This document shows, one piece after another, positions 8,564 through 16,474 of a DNA stretch of 43,405 bases. Position 1 is the first letter of the stretch; the number at the start of each line of letters is the position of its first letter. The DNA is from Candidatus Auribacterota bacterium (GTDB lineage: Bacteria; Auribacterota; JAFGBW01; JAFGJP01), in NCBI GenBank assembly GCA_023144635.1, contig JAGLFH010000068.1, forward strand, positions 1 to 43,405, given 5' to 3'. Both the position numbers and the translations under genes were made by a program. The notes under the pieces are model-generated. The model was not told the DNA's origin. It ran no database searches and saw only the letters and a program-made list of their open reading frames with translations.

Positions 8564-8779
8564 ATGATACAGACAACTCGTCTTAATGGAATGAGTATAT
8601 TTATAAATCCTGAACTCATTGAAACAGTAGAAAAAACGCCCGACACAATAATTACTCTTACAAGCGGCAAAAAATATGTCATAAAAGAAAGCATTGAAGA
8701 ACTGGTAAAAAAATTCATCATGTATCAACAATTCGTAAGAAGGCCGTTAAACGAAAAAGCAAAAAGTGCAGAAGAGTAA
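8564..8779 (+). CDS. flbD: FlbD-family flagellar protein
   Basis: A small (71 residue) protein of the FlbD/swarming motility family found just upstream of motA in spirochaetes, Bacillus relatives and many candidate phyla. It is not the Caulobacter regulator of the same name. The signature I-TRLNGMSIFINPELIETVE and the following TPDTIITLTSGKKYVIKES match the family's conserved beta core. The biochemical role is unknown, though genetics in other species links it to motility. GAGGT lies 6 bases before the ATG. It is probably the first gene of the motor unit. Confidence 0.9.
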   Translation: MIQTTRLNGMSIFINPELIETVEKTPDTIITLTSGKKYVIKESIEELVKKFIMYQQFVRRPLNEKAKSAEE

Positions 8780-8780
8780 A

Positions 8781-8931
8781 GCAGAATACAGAGGGCAGAA
8801 AACAGAAGTCAGATTAAAAAATAAAATAAAATATAAAATGTAAATCGTATGTAGGGGCACCGCTTGACTGCGCCCGTGTAAATATAAACAACGAATTTAG
8901 ATATTCGAATTTCGTATTTAAGGAATAGTTT
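8781..8931. repeat. Spacer between flbD and motA made of three repeat words
   Basis: In order: an ACAGAGGGCAGAAAACAGAAG word (8788-8808), the GTAGGGGCAC...GCCCGTGTAAA word copy 2 (8851-8882), and a TCGAATTTCGTATTT word (8905-8919). The spacer ends in AAGGA (8920-8924), the ribosome-binding site of motA. All three word types have relatives elsewhere in the window or resemble its other words. Confidence 0.6.
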
Positions 8932-9714
8932 ATGGATATAACCACAATCGTAGGTATTGCTTTAGGTATTTTTCTTGTTATATCTTCTATTTTAGCAGGT
9001 GGTGGTGGATCGATTTTTGTCGATGTTCCTTCTCTTCTTATCACAGTAGGAGGTGCCATAGCTGCCACAGCAATTGCTTTTCCTCTACCTGAAGTCTTAA
9101 GAGTATTTAAGATTGTCAGTAAAACTTTTTTTGCCAAACCACCTGATCCAAATGAAATCATAAAAAATGTTGTAAAATTTGCCATGTTAGCAAGACGTGA
9201 AGGAATTCTTGCACTTGAAGATTCCGCCTCTGAACTTGATGATGAATTTATGAAAAAAGGGATTCAGCTTGCCGTAGACGGTACTGCTCCGGACGTTTTA
9301 AAAGAGATACTGGAAATTGAAAGCGCTTTTATTGAAGAAAGACATACTGCAGGTCAGGATATTTTGGGTTTTCTTGGTGATGCAGCTCCTGCTTTTGGTA
9401 TGATAGGAACACTTATTGGACTTGTACTTATGCTTTCTTCACTTGAAGACCCTTCACAGATAGGTGGAGGTATGGCTGTTGCTCTTATCACAACATTTTA
9501 TGGAGCTATTCTGGCTAATCTATTTTTTATTCCGATGGCTGCTAAGCTTAAAACCAGAACTAAAGAAGAACTTCTTGGGAAAACTCTTGTTATTGAAGGT
9601 GTCATGTCCATACAATCAGGTGATAACCCACGGCTCGTTGAGGAAAAGCTAAAAGCATATCTGCCTCCGCATCTTAGAATGTCATCTGAAGAAGGAGGAG
9701 AACCTCCAGCTTAA
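8932..9714 (+). CDS. motA: Flagellar motor stator protein MotA
   Basis: The inner-membrane stator subunit that, with MotB, conducts ions to drive rotation. The 260-residue protein has four hydrophobic segments: about 1-22, 32-50, 145-170 (FGMIGTLIGLVLML) and 180-205, with the cytoplasmic loop between the second and third (about 55-140) that contacts FliG. The AAPAFGMIGTLIGL block is the family hallmark. Whether it uses protons or sodium cannot be decided from this. Unusually, motB does not follow directly: a 253-base repeat-filled gap separates them. Confidence 0.95.
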   Translation: MDITTIVGIALGIFLVISSILAGGGGSIFVDVPSLLITVGGAIAATAIAFPLPEVLRVFKIVSKTFFAKPPDPNEIIKNVVKFAMLARREGILALEDSASELDDEFMKKGIQLAVDGTAPDVLKEILEIESAFIEERHTAGQDILGFLGDAAPAFGMIGTLIGLVLMLSSLEDPSQIGGGMAVALITTFYGAILANLFFIPMAAKLKTRTKEELLGKTLVIEGVMSIQSGDNPRLVEEKLKAYLPPHLRMSSEEGGEPPA

Positions 9715-9718
9715 AAAA

Positions 9719-9842
9719 CGTGAGTCGTGCGTCAGTGGTGCGTGCAAAGAGTCTGCAACGACATTATAATATTTTCACCATGGAGAATACGAAAAGAAAA
9801 ACATGAAAAATGTCGTAGAGACTGCGATTTATCGCGTCTCTG
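9719..9842. repeat. Repeat words in the motA-motB gap
   Basis: A GTGAGTCGTGCGTCAGTGG word (9720-9738), a CACCATGGAGAATACGAAAAG word (9776-9796, related to 8215-8235 and perhaps 14581-14602), and a hairpin word at 9817-9841, where AGAGAC and GCGAT pair with ATCGC and GTCTCT. No gene is seen. The hairpin lacks a T-run, so it is not called a terminator. Confidence 0.55.
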
Positions 9843-9862
9843 TTAATACGAAAACATAAAAT

Positions 9863-9908
9863 TTGTCATTCCTGCGTAAAGTCAGCGGCCTTGCCACTAG
9901 GCAGGAAT
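9863..9908 (+). repeat. TTGTCATTCC hairpin repeat
   Basis: ATTCCTGC (9868-9875) is perfectly complementary to GCAGGAAT (9901-9908). The TTGTCAT lead is shared with the repeats at 8253 and (minus strand) 1-26. The 25-base loop itself contains GCGGCCTTGCC. Confidence 0.6.
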
Positions 9909-9944
9909 CAAAGTAAATATAAATTGTTTTGCTCTTGCTTTTTA

Positions 9945-9960
9945 CTGGAGTCTGGAGTCT
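9945..9960 (+). repeat. GGAGTCT word doubling as motB ribosome-binding site
   Basis: Tandem CTGGAGTCTGGAGTCT preceded by TTGCTTTTT. A second copy with the same leading context (TTGCTTTTA then GAGTCTGGAGTC) is at about 14493-14517, where no gene start follows. Here the second GGAG (9953-9956) is the only purine-rich sequence close to the motB ATG, 11 bases downstream, so the repeat appears to serve as the Shine-Dalgarno site. Confidence 0.55.
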
Positions 9961-9967
9961 ATTTATT

Positions 9968-10738
9968 ATGCCAAAAAAAAAATGTCCCCCATGTAAAAAA
10001 GGCGCTCCGGGATGGATGATGACTTATGGAGACCTTATGTCTCTTCTCTTGACATTCTTTGTGCTAATCGTATCTTTTTCATCTATTCAGGAAGTTGAAT
10101 TTGCAAGAGCTATGGGATCATTAAAAGGTGCTTTAGGTACTCTTAATCTTCCAAAATCACGTTTGAGCCTTATTAACCGTTCAAGACCAAAGCCTCTTTC
10201 ACATTTCTTCCGTTTTATACGTAAAGGTGATATTTCAGCTAGAAGGGAACAAAAAATGCACTATGATGTTAAAGAGTATAAAAAAAGAGTAGAACTGGTT
10301 GATGTTGTTGAAGAACTCACCAGTTATGCACAAAAAATAGGAATTTCAGACAAAGTTACAGTTGATTTTACAGAAATAGGTTTTATGATAACAATGCCTT
10401 CTGAATTCCTTTTTGATAGAGGAGATGCTAAATTGCAGATAAGTTCACACAAGTTGTTAAGAAAAATAGCAGTGCTTTTAAAAAGGATAGAATACGGTAT
10501 TCAAGTAGAAGGGCACACTGACGATTTATCTATATCAAATCCTACATTTGCTTCAAATTGGGAACTTTCTGCATCACGTGCAGTATCAGTAGTAAAGTTT
10601 TTAATAAGTAAAGGTATACAGCCTGAAAGGCTTTCTGCAGCAGGATTCGGTGAGTTTCAACCAAAATACAGTAATGAAACAGATGAAGGCAGAACAAGAA
10701 ACAGGCGTGTTGAAATTAAAATAGACTTATCACGATAG
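9968..10738 (+). CDS. motB: Flagellar motor stator protein MotB
   Basis: MotB anchors the stator to peptidoglycan and carries the ion-binding aspartate. From the ATG at 9968 the protein is 256 residues: a short cytoplasmic tail with a CPPC motif (6-9), one membrane helix with the essential Asp22 in TYGDLMSLLLTFFVLIVSFS, a plug/linker region, and a C-terminal OmpA domain (about 140-256) with VEGHTDDLSISNPTFASNWE and LSASRAVSVV. The frame is open to a codon at 9929, but the extra residues are hydrophobic and encoded by repeat sequence, so 9968 is preferred. The stop is nine bases before fliL1. Confidence 0.95.
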   Translation: MPKKKCPPCKKGAPGWMMTYGDLMSLLLTFFVLIVSFSSIQEVEFARAMGSLKGALGTLNLPKSRLSLINRSRPKPLSHFFRFIRKGDISARREQKMHYDVKEYKKRVELVDVVEELTSYAQKIGISDKVTVDFTEIGFMITMPSEFLFDRGDAKLQISSHKLLRKIAVLLKRIEYGIQVEGHTDDLSISNPTFASNWELSASRAVSVVKFLISKGIQPERLSAAGFGEFQPKYSNETDEGRTRNRRVEIKIDLSR

Positions 10739-10747
10739 AGGAGAGTT

Positions 10748-11413
10748 ATGGGCGAAGAAGAAAAAACAGCTGAAGTAGAAGGTGGTGCGACCCCTGATGC
10801 TGAAACACCTGATATAGGAGGCGCGCCGGATGTAGGAATCCCCGGAGGATTTGGCGCTACAGGTGGTACCGGCAGAGGTTTCTTTCTATCTCTTAAACTT
10901 ATGCTTATTATCGGACCTGTAATAGTTGCTCTTATTATAGGAGGAATTATTTTTTCCTATTCAATGGGAAAAAGAAAAGGGCTATTTAAAGAAGGGATCA
11001 TACATGAGTCAACCAAATATATGGGACCTACTTATCCTCTTGAAGAAATCAAAACAAATATTTTTAAAAATATGCTCGAAGCCGAAGGCTTAAGTAATCT
11101 TGACAATAACAGCCCAATACAAGAACGAGTGCTTGAGTTGAAAATAAATCTTGTTCTTAATAATGATGAATCTATTGATGAAATAAACAAACGCTATCCT
11201 CAAGTCATTGATCTTTTGTTTTCTCTGGTGCATAAAAAAAGTTATGAGGAGCTGGATTCAAACAGAGATCAGAACAGGTTTAAAAGACTTATTCGCGATA
11301 AACTCAATGCTATATTTGATCATGCTCGCATAAAAGATGTCTATTTTGAAAAATTCAGGATAATGCCTCTAAAACCTGTAAAAGTTATAAATTTTGAAAA
11401 AGAAAAAAAATAA
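10748..11413 (+). CDS. FliL-family protein, paralogue 1
   Basis: FliL proteins are single-pass membrane partners of the stator near the basal body. This 221-residue copy has an acidic/Gly-Pro N-terminus (1-45), one membrane helix (about 48-70) and a periplasmic domain with the FliL pattern (VLELKINLVLNND, then a helix, a RLIRDKLNAI helix, and VYFEKFRIMP at the end). It is more diverged than the next gene. It begins with the same MGEEEK residues as fliL2 and fliN, and its SD (GAGGAGA) is next to the start. Assignment as FliL rests on topology, the domain pattern and position, since two adjacent FliL genes are uncommon. Confidence 0.75.
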   Translation: MGEEEKTAEVEGGATPDAETPDIGGAPDVGIPGGFGATGGTGRGFFLSLKLMLIIGPVIVALIIGGIIFSYSMGKRKGLFKEGIIHESTKYMGPTYPLEEIKTNIFKNMLEAEGLSNLDNNSPIQERVLELKINLVLNNDESIDEINKRYPQVIDLLFSLVHKKSYEELDSNRDQNRFKRLIRDKLNAIFDHARIKDVYFEKFRIMPLKPVKVINFEKEKK

Positions 11414-11439
11414 TAGTATAAATAATTAAGGAGACAGTT

Positions 11440-11958
11440 ATGGGTGAAGAAGAAAAAACTCCCGAAGTGGAGCAGGAGGGAGCAGAAGGGAAAAAGTCTT
11501 TTTTCAGTAAAAAGAACATCATAATACTTGGCGGACTGGCTGCACTGCTTCTTGTCGTCTCACTTGTTGTTGTCCTGTTCGTAATAAAACCGATGTTCGC
11601 TAAAGAAGAACAAGCTGACGATGTAGATATTGAAAGTATAGGCAAAAAAAGCGCCGGTGTCATTTATGAAGTAAAAGATGAGTTCATAGTAAACGTTGCA
11701 GGAACAGGTGCAACAAGATACTTAAAGGTAGCTTTGGCGTTTGAAGTTGAGGACGGAGGCACACAAAGTGAAATGGGTGATAGAATAACCGAAATACGTG
11801 ATCTTGTAATAATTATACTTGGCACAAAAAAACTTGATCAGCTAGACAATATTGCTGCTAGAGATGAAATAAAACGCGAGATACTTAATAAGGTAAATGA
11901 TATTTTAAAATCAGGACATGCATTAAATGTTTTTTACACGGATTTTGTAATTCAGTAA
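11440..11958 (+). CDS. fliL: Flagellar basal body-associated protein FliL
   Basis: The more canonical of two FliL copies (172 residues). A short acidic N-terminus is followed by a membrane helix (about 29-51) and a periplasmic domain: YEVKDEFIVNVAGTGATRYL, KVALAFEVED, RITEIRDLVIIILGTKKLDQ, and the C-terminal VFYTDFVIQ, which is the typical FliL ending. FliL rings surround MotAB stators and raise torque. AAGGAGA lies 8 bases before the ATG. The first residues MGEEEKTPEVE nearly repeat those of paralogue 1 (MGEEEKTAEVE). Confidence 0.92.
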   Translation: MGEEEKTPEVEQEGAEGKKSFFSKKNIIILGGLAALLLVVSLVVVLFVIKPMFAKEEQADDVDIESIGKKSAGVIYEVKDEFIVNVAGTGATRYLKVALAFEVEDGGTQSEMGDRITEIRDLVIIILGTKKLDQLDNIAARDEIKREILNKVNDILKSGHALNVFYTDFVIQ

Positions 11959-11960
11959 AA

Positions 11961-11999
11961 TCAGATAACAGAGGACAGAAGACAGATAAAAACAGGAAG
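11961..11999 (+). repeat. ACAGAGGACAGAAGACAG word
   Basis: Starts two bases after the fliL stop and fills half of the gap before the GNAT gene. It is the complement orientation of the CTGTCCTCTGTCTTCTG words at 251-306 and 36998-37014. Confidence 0.65.
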
Positions 12000-12051
12000 A
12001 AAAGATACAAAAAATAGAATATTGAGAGATGAAAGATAAATTACATTTATT

Positions 12052-12867
12052 ATGAACACTGTACTAAAAGCAAATATTATGCAAAATACTATGCAAATTG
12101 AAAAAGCAGAAAAACATGAATTAGAACAATTTTTGTTAAAAGATATCATCTGGTCATCTGAAGTAATATTTACACTTGAAGATAATGATGAAAATATCGC
12201 GCGCTGGTTTATTGCCAGAGATGGTAATATTTTAAGAACAGCTATGATGATATGCCCTACATACCGTCCTGTACCCATCTTTCTTGCAGGTAATGTTCTT
12301 GGAGCACCAAAACTTTTTGAAAAAGTTGCTTTTAATAAAAATATTTTCATCGAATGCCCTCTTGATTTTACCGGAATAGTAAAAGAAAGATATTTTTTTC
12401 CTACACTACGGGTAATGGTACGAATGGTACTTAAAAGAGATGTCCCTTTAAGCCTTCCAAATGAAAAGCCAAGAAGACTAAACCAAGATGATCTTAAAAA
12501 AGCTTTTGAATTATACGAAAGAGTAATAGGTAACACAAAAGGTTTTGACGCGATGCAATTCATACGCGGAACATACTATGGCGTTGAGCTTGATGGCAAT
12601 TTAATTTCAATAGCAGGCACACAAACAATAAGCCCAAAATATGAGACCGCAACTATCGGCAATGTATTAACAGATGCAAACTATCGTGGAAAAGGATTTG
12701 CTATGGCATGTGTTTATCTTCTTACCCGTGAGCTAAAAAAAACATTTAAATGTATAACAATAAATGTAAACCGCGGAAATAAAACCGGAATTCATATTTA
12801 CAGGCGCTGCGGATTTGTTAAAAAACTAGAATATTTTGAAGGTCAAGGAACACGCAAGGAGGTATAA
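12052..12867 (+). CDS. GNAT-family N-acetyltransferase embedded in the flagellar operon
   Basis: A 271-residue protein whose C-terminal third is a GNAT acetyltransferase domain: the acetyl-CoA loop is IGNVLTDANYRGKGFAMACV (about 199-218), followed by a helix, ITINVNRGNKTGIHIYRRCGFVKK and an aromatic ending. The N-terminal half (about 15-140) resembles a second, degenerate GNAT-like module, as in GCN5-related tandem proteins. The substrate is unknown. It lies between fliL and fliM, and the fliM ribosome-binding site (AAGGAGG, 12856-12862) is inside its last codons, so it is a true operon member. Protein or small-molecule acetylation linked to motility is possible but speculative. The start could also be at 12070. 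No clear SD. Confidence 0.8.
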   Translation: MNTVLKANIMQNTMQIEKAEKHELEQFLLKDIIWSSEVIFTLEDNDENIARWFIARDGNILRTAMMICPTYRPVPIFLAGNVLGAPKLFEKVAFNKNIFIECPLDFTGIVKERYFFPTLRVMVRMVLKRDVPLSLPNEKPRRLNQDDLKKAFELYERVIGNTKGFDAMQFIRGTYYGVELDGNLISIAGTQTISPKYETATIGNVLTDANYRGKGFAMACVYLLTRELKKTFKCITINVNRGNKTGIHIYRRCGFVKKLEYFEGQGTRKEV

Positions 12868-12870
12868 GGT

Positions 12871-13851
12871 TTGGTTGATATCCTTTCTCAAGATGAAGTT
12901 GATGCGCTGCTTAATGCTGTAGGAGATGGAGATCTCCCAGTTGAAGAAACGCAGGAAGAAGAAACTCAAGGTAAGATCGTATCAAGATATGATTTTAGGC
13001 GTCCTGATATTGTTTCTAAAGATCAGATGCGCACACTGCAAATGCTTCATAAATCTTTTTGTAGATACCTTAGCACTAATCTATCTACATATCTAAGAAC
13101 TGTTATTGAAGTTAATCTGGTAGCAGTTGATCAGCTTACATATGGTGAGTTCAATATGTCACTTTCTAATCCAACTTATATAAGCATGTTCAGTCTTGAT
13201 CCTCTTGAAGGAAGAGGAGTCCTTGAAATTAACCCTTTGCTTGTCTTCTCTCTAATAGACAGGCTTCTAGGTGGGCCGGGAACAGCTCCTGGTGAGATCA
13301 GGGTATTAACTGACATTGAGCAATCTATTATTAATAAAGTAATTGATGTGTTTATTCAGGGACTTATAGTCTCATGGAAACCTGTAGCTGATTTTGGTTT
13401 TCGTGTAACAGATACCGAAGTAAACCCTCAGTTCGTTCAGGTAGTGGCTCCGGGTGAAACAGTTATTTTGATAACACTTGAGATGAAAGCAGGCGAAAAT
13501 AGCGGTATAATAAGCCTTTGTCTGCCTTTTTTATATATTGAACCTATTATGAACCGCCTTAGCGCCCAACACTGGATATCAGCATCAAAAAAACGTAAAG
13601 AAGAAGATAAGGTACATTATATTAAAAAGCACCTGGAAAAATCACAGCTGGATATTTCCGTTGCGTTGGGAAAAACATCTCTTAAAATAAAAGAATTGCT
13701 TAATCTAAAAAAAGGCGATGTTATTTTGCTAAACACAAAAGCAAATGAAAAGCTGGTCGTATCGATTGGGACAAAAGAAAAGTTTCTAGGTCATCCTGGA
13801 ATAGTCGGAAAGAAAAAAGCAATAAAAGTATCAGACATTATCGTTGAATAA
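12871..13851 (+). CDS. fliM: Flagellar motor switch protein FliM
   Basis: FliM forms part of the C-ring and binds phosphorylated CheY to switch rotation. It starts at a TTG, with AAGGAGG 8 bases upstream; the N-terminus [17 protein letters not shown] is the CheY-binding and start signature of the family, which decides the start. The middle domain (about 40-230) has the GGPG motif (134-137) that contacts FliG. A C-terminal SpoA domain (about 250-322) pairs with FliN. The length (326) is typical. Confidence 0.96.
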   Translation: MVDILSQDEVDALLNAVGDGDLPVEETQEEETQGKIVSRYDFRRPDIVSKDQMRTLQMLHKSFCRYLSTNLSTYLRTVIEVNLVAVDQLTYGEFNMSLSNPTYISMFSLDPLEGRGVLEINPLLVFSLIDRLLGGPGTAPGEIRVLTDIEQSIINKVIDVFIQGLIVSWKPVADFGFRVTDTEVNPQFVQVVAPGETVILITLEMKAGENSGIISLCLPFLYIEPIMNRLSAQHWISASKKRKEEDKVHYIKKHLEKSQLDISVALGKTSLKIKELLNLKKGDVILLNTKANEKLVVSIGTKEKFLGHPGIVGKKKAIKVSDIIVE

Positions 13852-13864
13852 GGAGGAATATATT

Positions 13865-14296
13865 ATGGGTGAAGAAGAAAAAAAAGATGCCGAAGAACCT
13901 AAAGCAGAAGGAGCTGAAACTCCTGCTGAAACACCTGCTGAAGAAGCACCTGCCGAAGAAGTTACTGAAAGCGCAGTAGGACAGCCTGTAAAATTTGCTC
14001 CTTTACAAGGTGAAGAAATGGGAGAAGGTAAAGAAAATCTTGACCTTATACTGGATGTTTCTACAAAAATAACCGTAGAACTCGGACGCACAAAGATGCT
14101 GATAAAAGATGTTCTTAATCTTAATATCGGAAGTGTGATCGAGATAAATAAACTAGCCGGTGAACCTGTTGATGTAATGGTTAATAACAAACTTGTTGCC
14201 AAAGGTGAAGTAGTTGTTATTAATGAAAACTTCGGTGTAAGAATAACAGAAATTGTCGGCGCCGAACAAAGAATAAGAAAACTCGGCGGAGAATAA
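13865..14296 (+). CDS. fliN: Flagellar motor switch protein FliN
   Basis: FliN makes the base of the C-ring and helps dock export cargo. The start at 13865 has AAGGAGGAA upstream. The N-terminus is an acidic, Ala/Pro/Glu-rich tail (about 1-55), with short TPAE-like repeats. The C-terminal SpoA domain (about 58-138: [39 protein letters not shown]) is typical FliN. The first six residues MGEEEK match both FliL proteins upstream. A strong terminator follows about 100 bases later. Confidence 0.95.
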   Translation: MGEEEKKDAEEPKAEGAETPAETPAEEAPAEEVTESAVGQPVKFAPLQGEEMGEGKENLDLILDVSTKITVELGRTKMLIKDVLNLNIGSVIEINKLAGEPVDVMVNNKLVAKGEVVVINENFGVRITEIVGAEQRIRKLGGE

Positions 14297-14395
14297 TAAA
14301 AAGACCGTTATACGTAGTACGATATGCGTCGATGGAGCCTTCGGCGATATAGTTGAAAGTCAACAGACAATCGTCCATGGCCTTATAACATATTT

Positions 14396-14444
14396 CCACC
14401 TCGCAGGAAGGCGACTTCGCGCCCACCTACGAGATGGTTTTTTT
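14396..14444 (+). terminator. Compound rho-independent terminator of the flagellar unit
   Basis: The 12-base arms 14396-14407 and 14426-14437 pair at 10 positions. Inside the loop GGCG (14410-14413) pairs with CGCC (14420-14423) around ACTTCG, giving a stacked hairpin. Seven T residues follow (14438-14444). It lies 100 bases after fliN. Confidence 0.8.
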
Positions 14445-14640
14445 GTCTTTCATTTCACACTTTTTATGTTTTCGTGATTGTTTTTTTGTTTTTGCTTTTA
14501 TATTTGAGTCTGGAGTCGATATCAGCGACCTGTCTCGACGAAGCCTTGGCGTTGTCGGAAGCGTTCCATTAACGAATCACAATCCACGAAACACGAACCA
14601 CGCTTCTTTTATTCATCTGTTTACTTTGTTTTTAATTTTT
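14445..14640. repeat. Repeat-word spacer between fliN and tlyA
   Basis: No gene. Words present: GAGTCTGGAGTC (14506-14517, second copy of the word in front of motB); a GTCTCGACGAAGCCTTGGCG word (14532-14551) related to 21763-21793; and an ACGAATCACAATCCACGAAAC word continuing to ACGAACCACG (14571-14602). An upstream stretch (14309-14327) has TACGTAGTACGATATGCG. Confidence 0.55.
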
Positions 14641-14646
14641 TATAAT
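14641..14646 (+). promoter_or_regulatory. -10 box directly in front of tlyA
   Basis: A perfect TATAAT ends ten bases before the tlyA ATG at 14657, which would put the transcription start within a few bases of the start codon. There is no Shine-Dalgarno sequence, so the mRNA may be leaderless. No good -35 box is seen at the expected distance. Confidence 0.45.
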
Positions 14647-14656
14647 CTATAAAAAC

Positions 14657-15433
14657 ATGAATAACAAAAAACAAAAAAAAGAAAGAATAGATAATTTAGT
14701 CGTTAAATATGGCCTTGCGCAAACATGCGAAAAAGCAAAAAGGCTTATAATGGCTGAGCTAATTTTTGCTGATGAGGAAAAGATAACAAAACCCGGAAAG
14801 CTTGTATCTGTTGATGCAATAATTAAAACAAAAAAACAAGCCTCTTTTGTAGGGAGAGGAGGAGACAAACTTAACGGATTTTTTTCTGATTACCAGGTTA
14901 ATATTAAAGATAAGATCTGTCTTGACGTCGGTTCATCTACAGGCGGATTTACGGATTGTCTTCTTTCTAAAGAAGCTAAAAAAGTTTATGCTGTCGATGT
15001 TGGAAAAGGACAGCTTGACTGGAAACTTCGCAATGATCCCAGAGTCATTGTAAAAGAAGGGGTCAATGCAAGATATATTTCATCAGAAATAATATCTGAA
15101 CTATGTGATATTATCGTAATGGACGTATCTTTTATATCTATTGAAAAGATTTTAGGCTCATTATATAATTTATTAACTTATAAGGGTATAATAATAGCTC
15201 TTATTAAGCCTCAGTTCGAGGCAAGACGTGAAAAAATAGGGGAAAAAGGTATTGTTAAAGATATTTCTGTTCATAAGGAAGTAATTAAAAAGATAGAAGA
15301 TTTTGCAGAAAAAATAAATTTAACAAAACTAGCAGTTTTTCCCTCTAAAATAATTGGTACAAAAGGAAATCAGGAGTATTTTATTGCTCTACAGAAAAAT
15401 GAAGAAAATGAAAAAATTCGGAATAATTCTTAA
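14657..15433 (+). CDS. tlyA: TlyA-family rRNA 2'-O-methyltransferase
   Basis: TlyA methylates ribose 2'-hydroxyls in 16S/23S rRNA (named haemolysin in older literature). The 258-residue protein has an N-terminal S4 RNA-binding domain (about 8-65) and an FtsJ/RrmJ-type methyltransferase domain with the SAM loop LDVGSSTGGF (89-98). Likely catalytic residues of the FtsJ K-D-K-E set are K71 (GRGGDKL), D156 (VMDVSF) and K184 (IKPQFE). It heads a tightly packed operon, and its last 26 bases overlap nadK. Confidence 0.93.
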   Translation: MNNKKQKKERIDNLVVKYGLAQTCEKAKRLIMAELIFADEEKITKPGKLVSVDAIIKTKKQASFVGRGGDKLNGFFSDYQVNIKDKICLDVGSSTGGFTDCLLSKEAKKVYAVDVGKGQLDWKLRNDPRVIVKEGVNARYISSEIISELCDIIVMDVSFISIEKILGSLYNLLTYKGIIIALIKPQFEARREKIGEKGIVKDISVHKEVIKKIEDFAEKINLTKLAVFPSKIIGTKGNQEYFIALQKNEENEKIRNNS

Positions 15434-16265
15434 TAAAAGAATACCTGAGACAAAACAGAAAGCCTGTGAACTTGCAGATTATATAGCAGAAAAAGGCTTT
15501 AAGGTATTTACAAATTTTCAATATAAGAAAAAAAATAAGTTTATAATTAACTTAAAATTAATAGATATCATAAAAAAAAGCGATATGATCTTTGCTATAG
15601 GGGGCGATGGAACAATTCTTAAAGTCGCAAGAGAGATCGGCAAAAAGAAGATTCCGCTTCTTGGTATAAAGATGGGTCGCCTTGGTTTTCTCATGGAACT
15701 TCACAGCTCAGATATCTATAATGCAGTTGACCATATTCTTGAAGGTAAATTTGAAATAGAAAAAAGAACACGCATCAAAATAGATATAAAGAAAAATAAA
15801 AAGGTAATTCACAGTTTTCTAGCTTTAAATGATGTCGTTATTCAAAACGGAGATATTGCCCGCGTACTTGATATGCAGGTTTCCATTGACAATGAACCAC
15901 TAGCCGATATCATTGCTGACGGTATAATAGCTGCTACACCGACAGGTTCAACAGCTTATTCCCTTTCAGCAAACGGACCGATTGTCCTGCCGGATAATAA
16001 AAGCCTTATACTGACACCAATATGCCCTCATTCTCTGAGTAACAGGCCTCTTGTAATACCTGATACAATGACCATAAAAATTTCTGTATCCAAAGGAAAG
16101 ATGCCGATCGTTACAATAGATGGCCAGCAGGCATATGAATTAAAAGATGACCAGCATATTAAAATTACACGTTCACAGTACCCAGTTTATTTTATAAAAA
16201 CACATGAAATATCATACATACAAGTATTAAAAGAAAAACTAGGCTTAAAAGGAAGCTGCTACTGA
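15408..16265 (+). CDS. nadK: NAD kinase
   Basis: Phosphorylates NAD to NADP with ATP or polyphosphate. The protein (285 residues from the ATG at 15408) has the GGDGTILKVAR motif (65-75), MGRLGFLME, and the TPTGSTAYSLSANGP block of the family. The frame is open further upstream inside tlyA, but MKKFGIILN is the usual NadK start. Translation is probably coupled to tlyA, whose coding end it overlaps. Its stop overlaps the next start (TGATG). The order tlyA-nadK is common in bacteria. Confidence 0.95.
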   Translation: MKKFGIILNKRIPETKQKACELADYIAEKGFKVFTNFQYKKKNKFIINLKLIDIIKKSDMIFAIGGDGTILKVAREIGKKKIPLLGIKMGRLGFLMELHSSDIYNAVDHILEGKFEIEKRTRIKIDIKKNKKVIHSFLALNDVVIQNGDIARVLDMQVSIDNEPLADIIADGIIAATPTGSTAYSLSANGPIVLPDNKSLILTPICPHSLSNRPLVIPDTMTIKISVSKGKMPIVTIDGQQAYELKDDQHIKITRSQYPVYFIKTHEISYIQVLKEKLGLKGSCY

Positions 16266-16474
16266 TGGTAAACATTTTTTTACATAGCCAGACATGCAAG
16301 GGATGCAAGATATGTGTTGCAGAATGTCCTGCAGGTGTTTTAGAAATGTCAGACAAACAAAACGAAATCGGAGCTTTTCTCCCTGAGGTGAAAAGATTAG
16401 ATCTTTGCACCGGCTGCACCAGGTGCGCTGTTGTATGCCCTGAATGTTCTATAGAAATTGAATCTGAAAAATGA
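16265..16474 (+). CDS. korD: 2[4Fe-4S] ferredoxin subunit of 2-oxoacid:ferredoxin oxidoreductase
   Basis: A 69-residue ferredoxin with two complete cluster motifs, CKGCKICVAECP and CTGCTRCAVVCP. It precedes the alpha subunit with a four-base overlap, the order of korD/vorD-type delta subunits. In the complex it takes electrons from the thiamine-diphosphate site of the beta subunit and passes them on. The substrate class (2-oxoglutarate, branched-chain or other 2-oxoacids) cannot be read from this subunit. Confidence 0.9.
   Translation: MVNIFLHSQTCKGCKICVAECPAGVLEMSDKQNEIGAFLPEVKRLDLCTGCTRCAVVCPECSIEIESEK

Noticed and set aside
8851..8875. Second sigma-54-like site (GGGGCACCGCTTGACTGC) in front of motA
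   Set aside because: GG and GC are not ten bases apart, and the sequence is a copy of the GTAGGGGCAC repeat word.
9817..9841. Hairpin in the motA-motB gap as a terminator
   Set aside because: The stem is good but no T-run follows, and its style matches the other spacer repeats.
11961..12563. 200-codon antisense frame opposite the GNAT gene
   Set aside because: The plus-strand frame has a clear GNAT domain and operon context; the antisense frame has no motif and results from AT-rich codon usage.
14220..14652. Short frames on both strands between fliN and tlyA
   Set aside because: They run through the terminator hairpin and repeat words; no protein features are seen.
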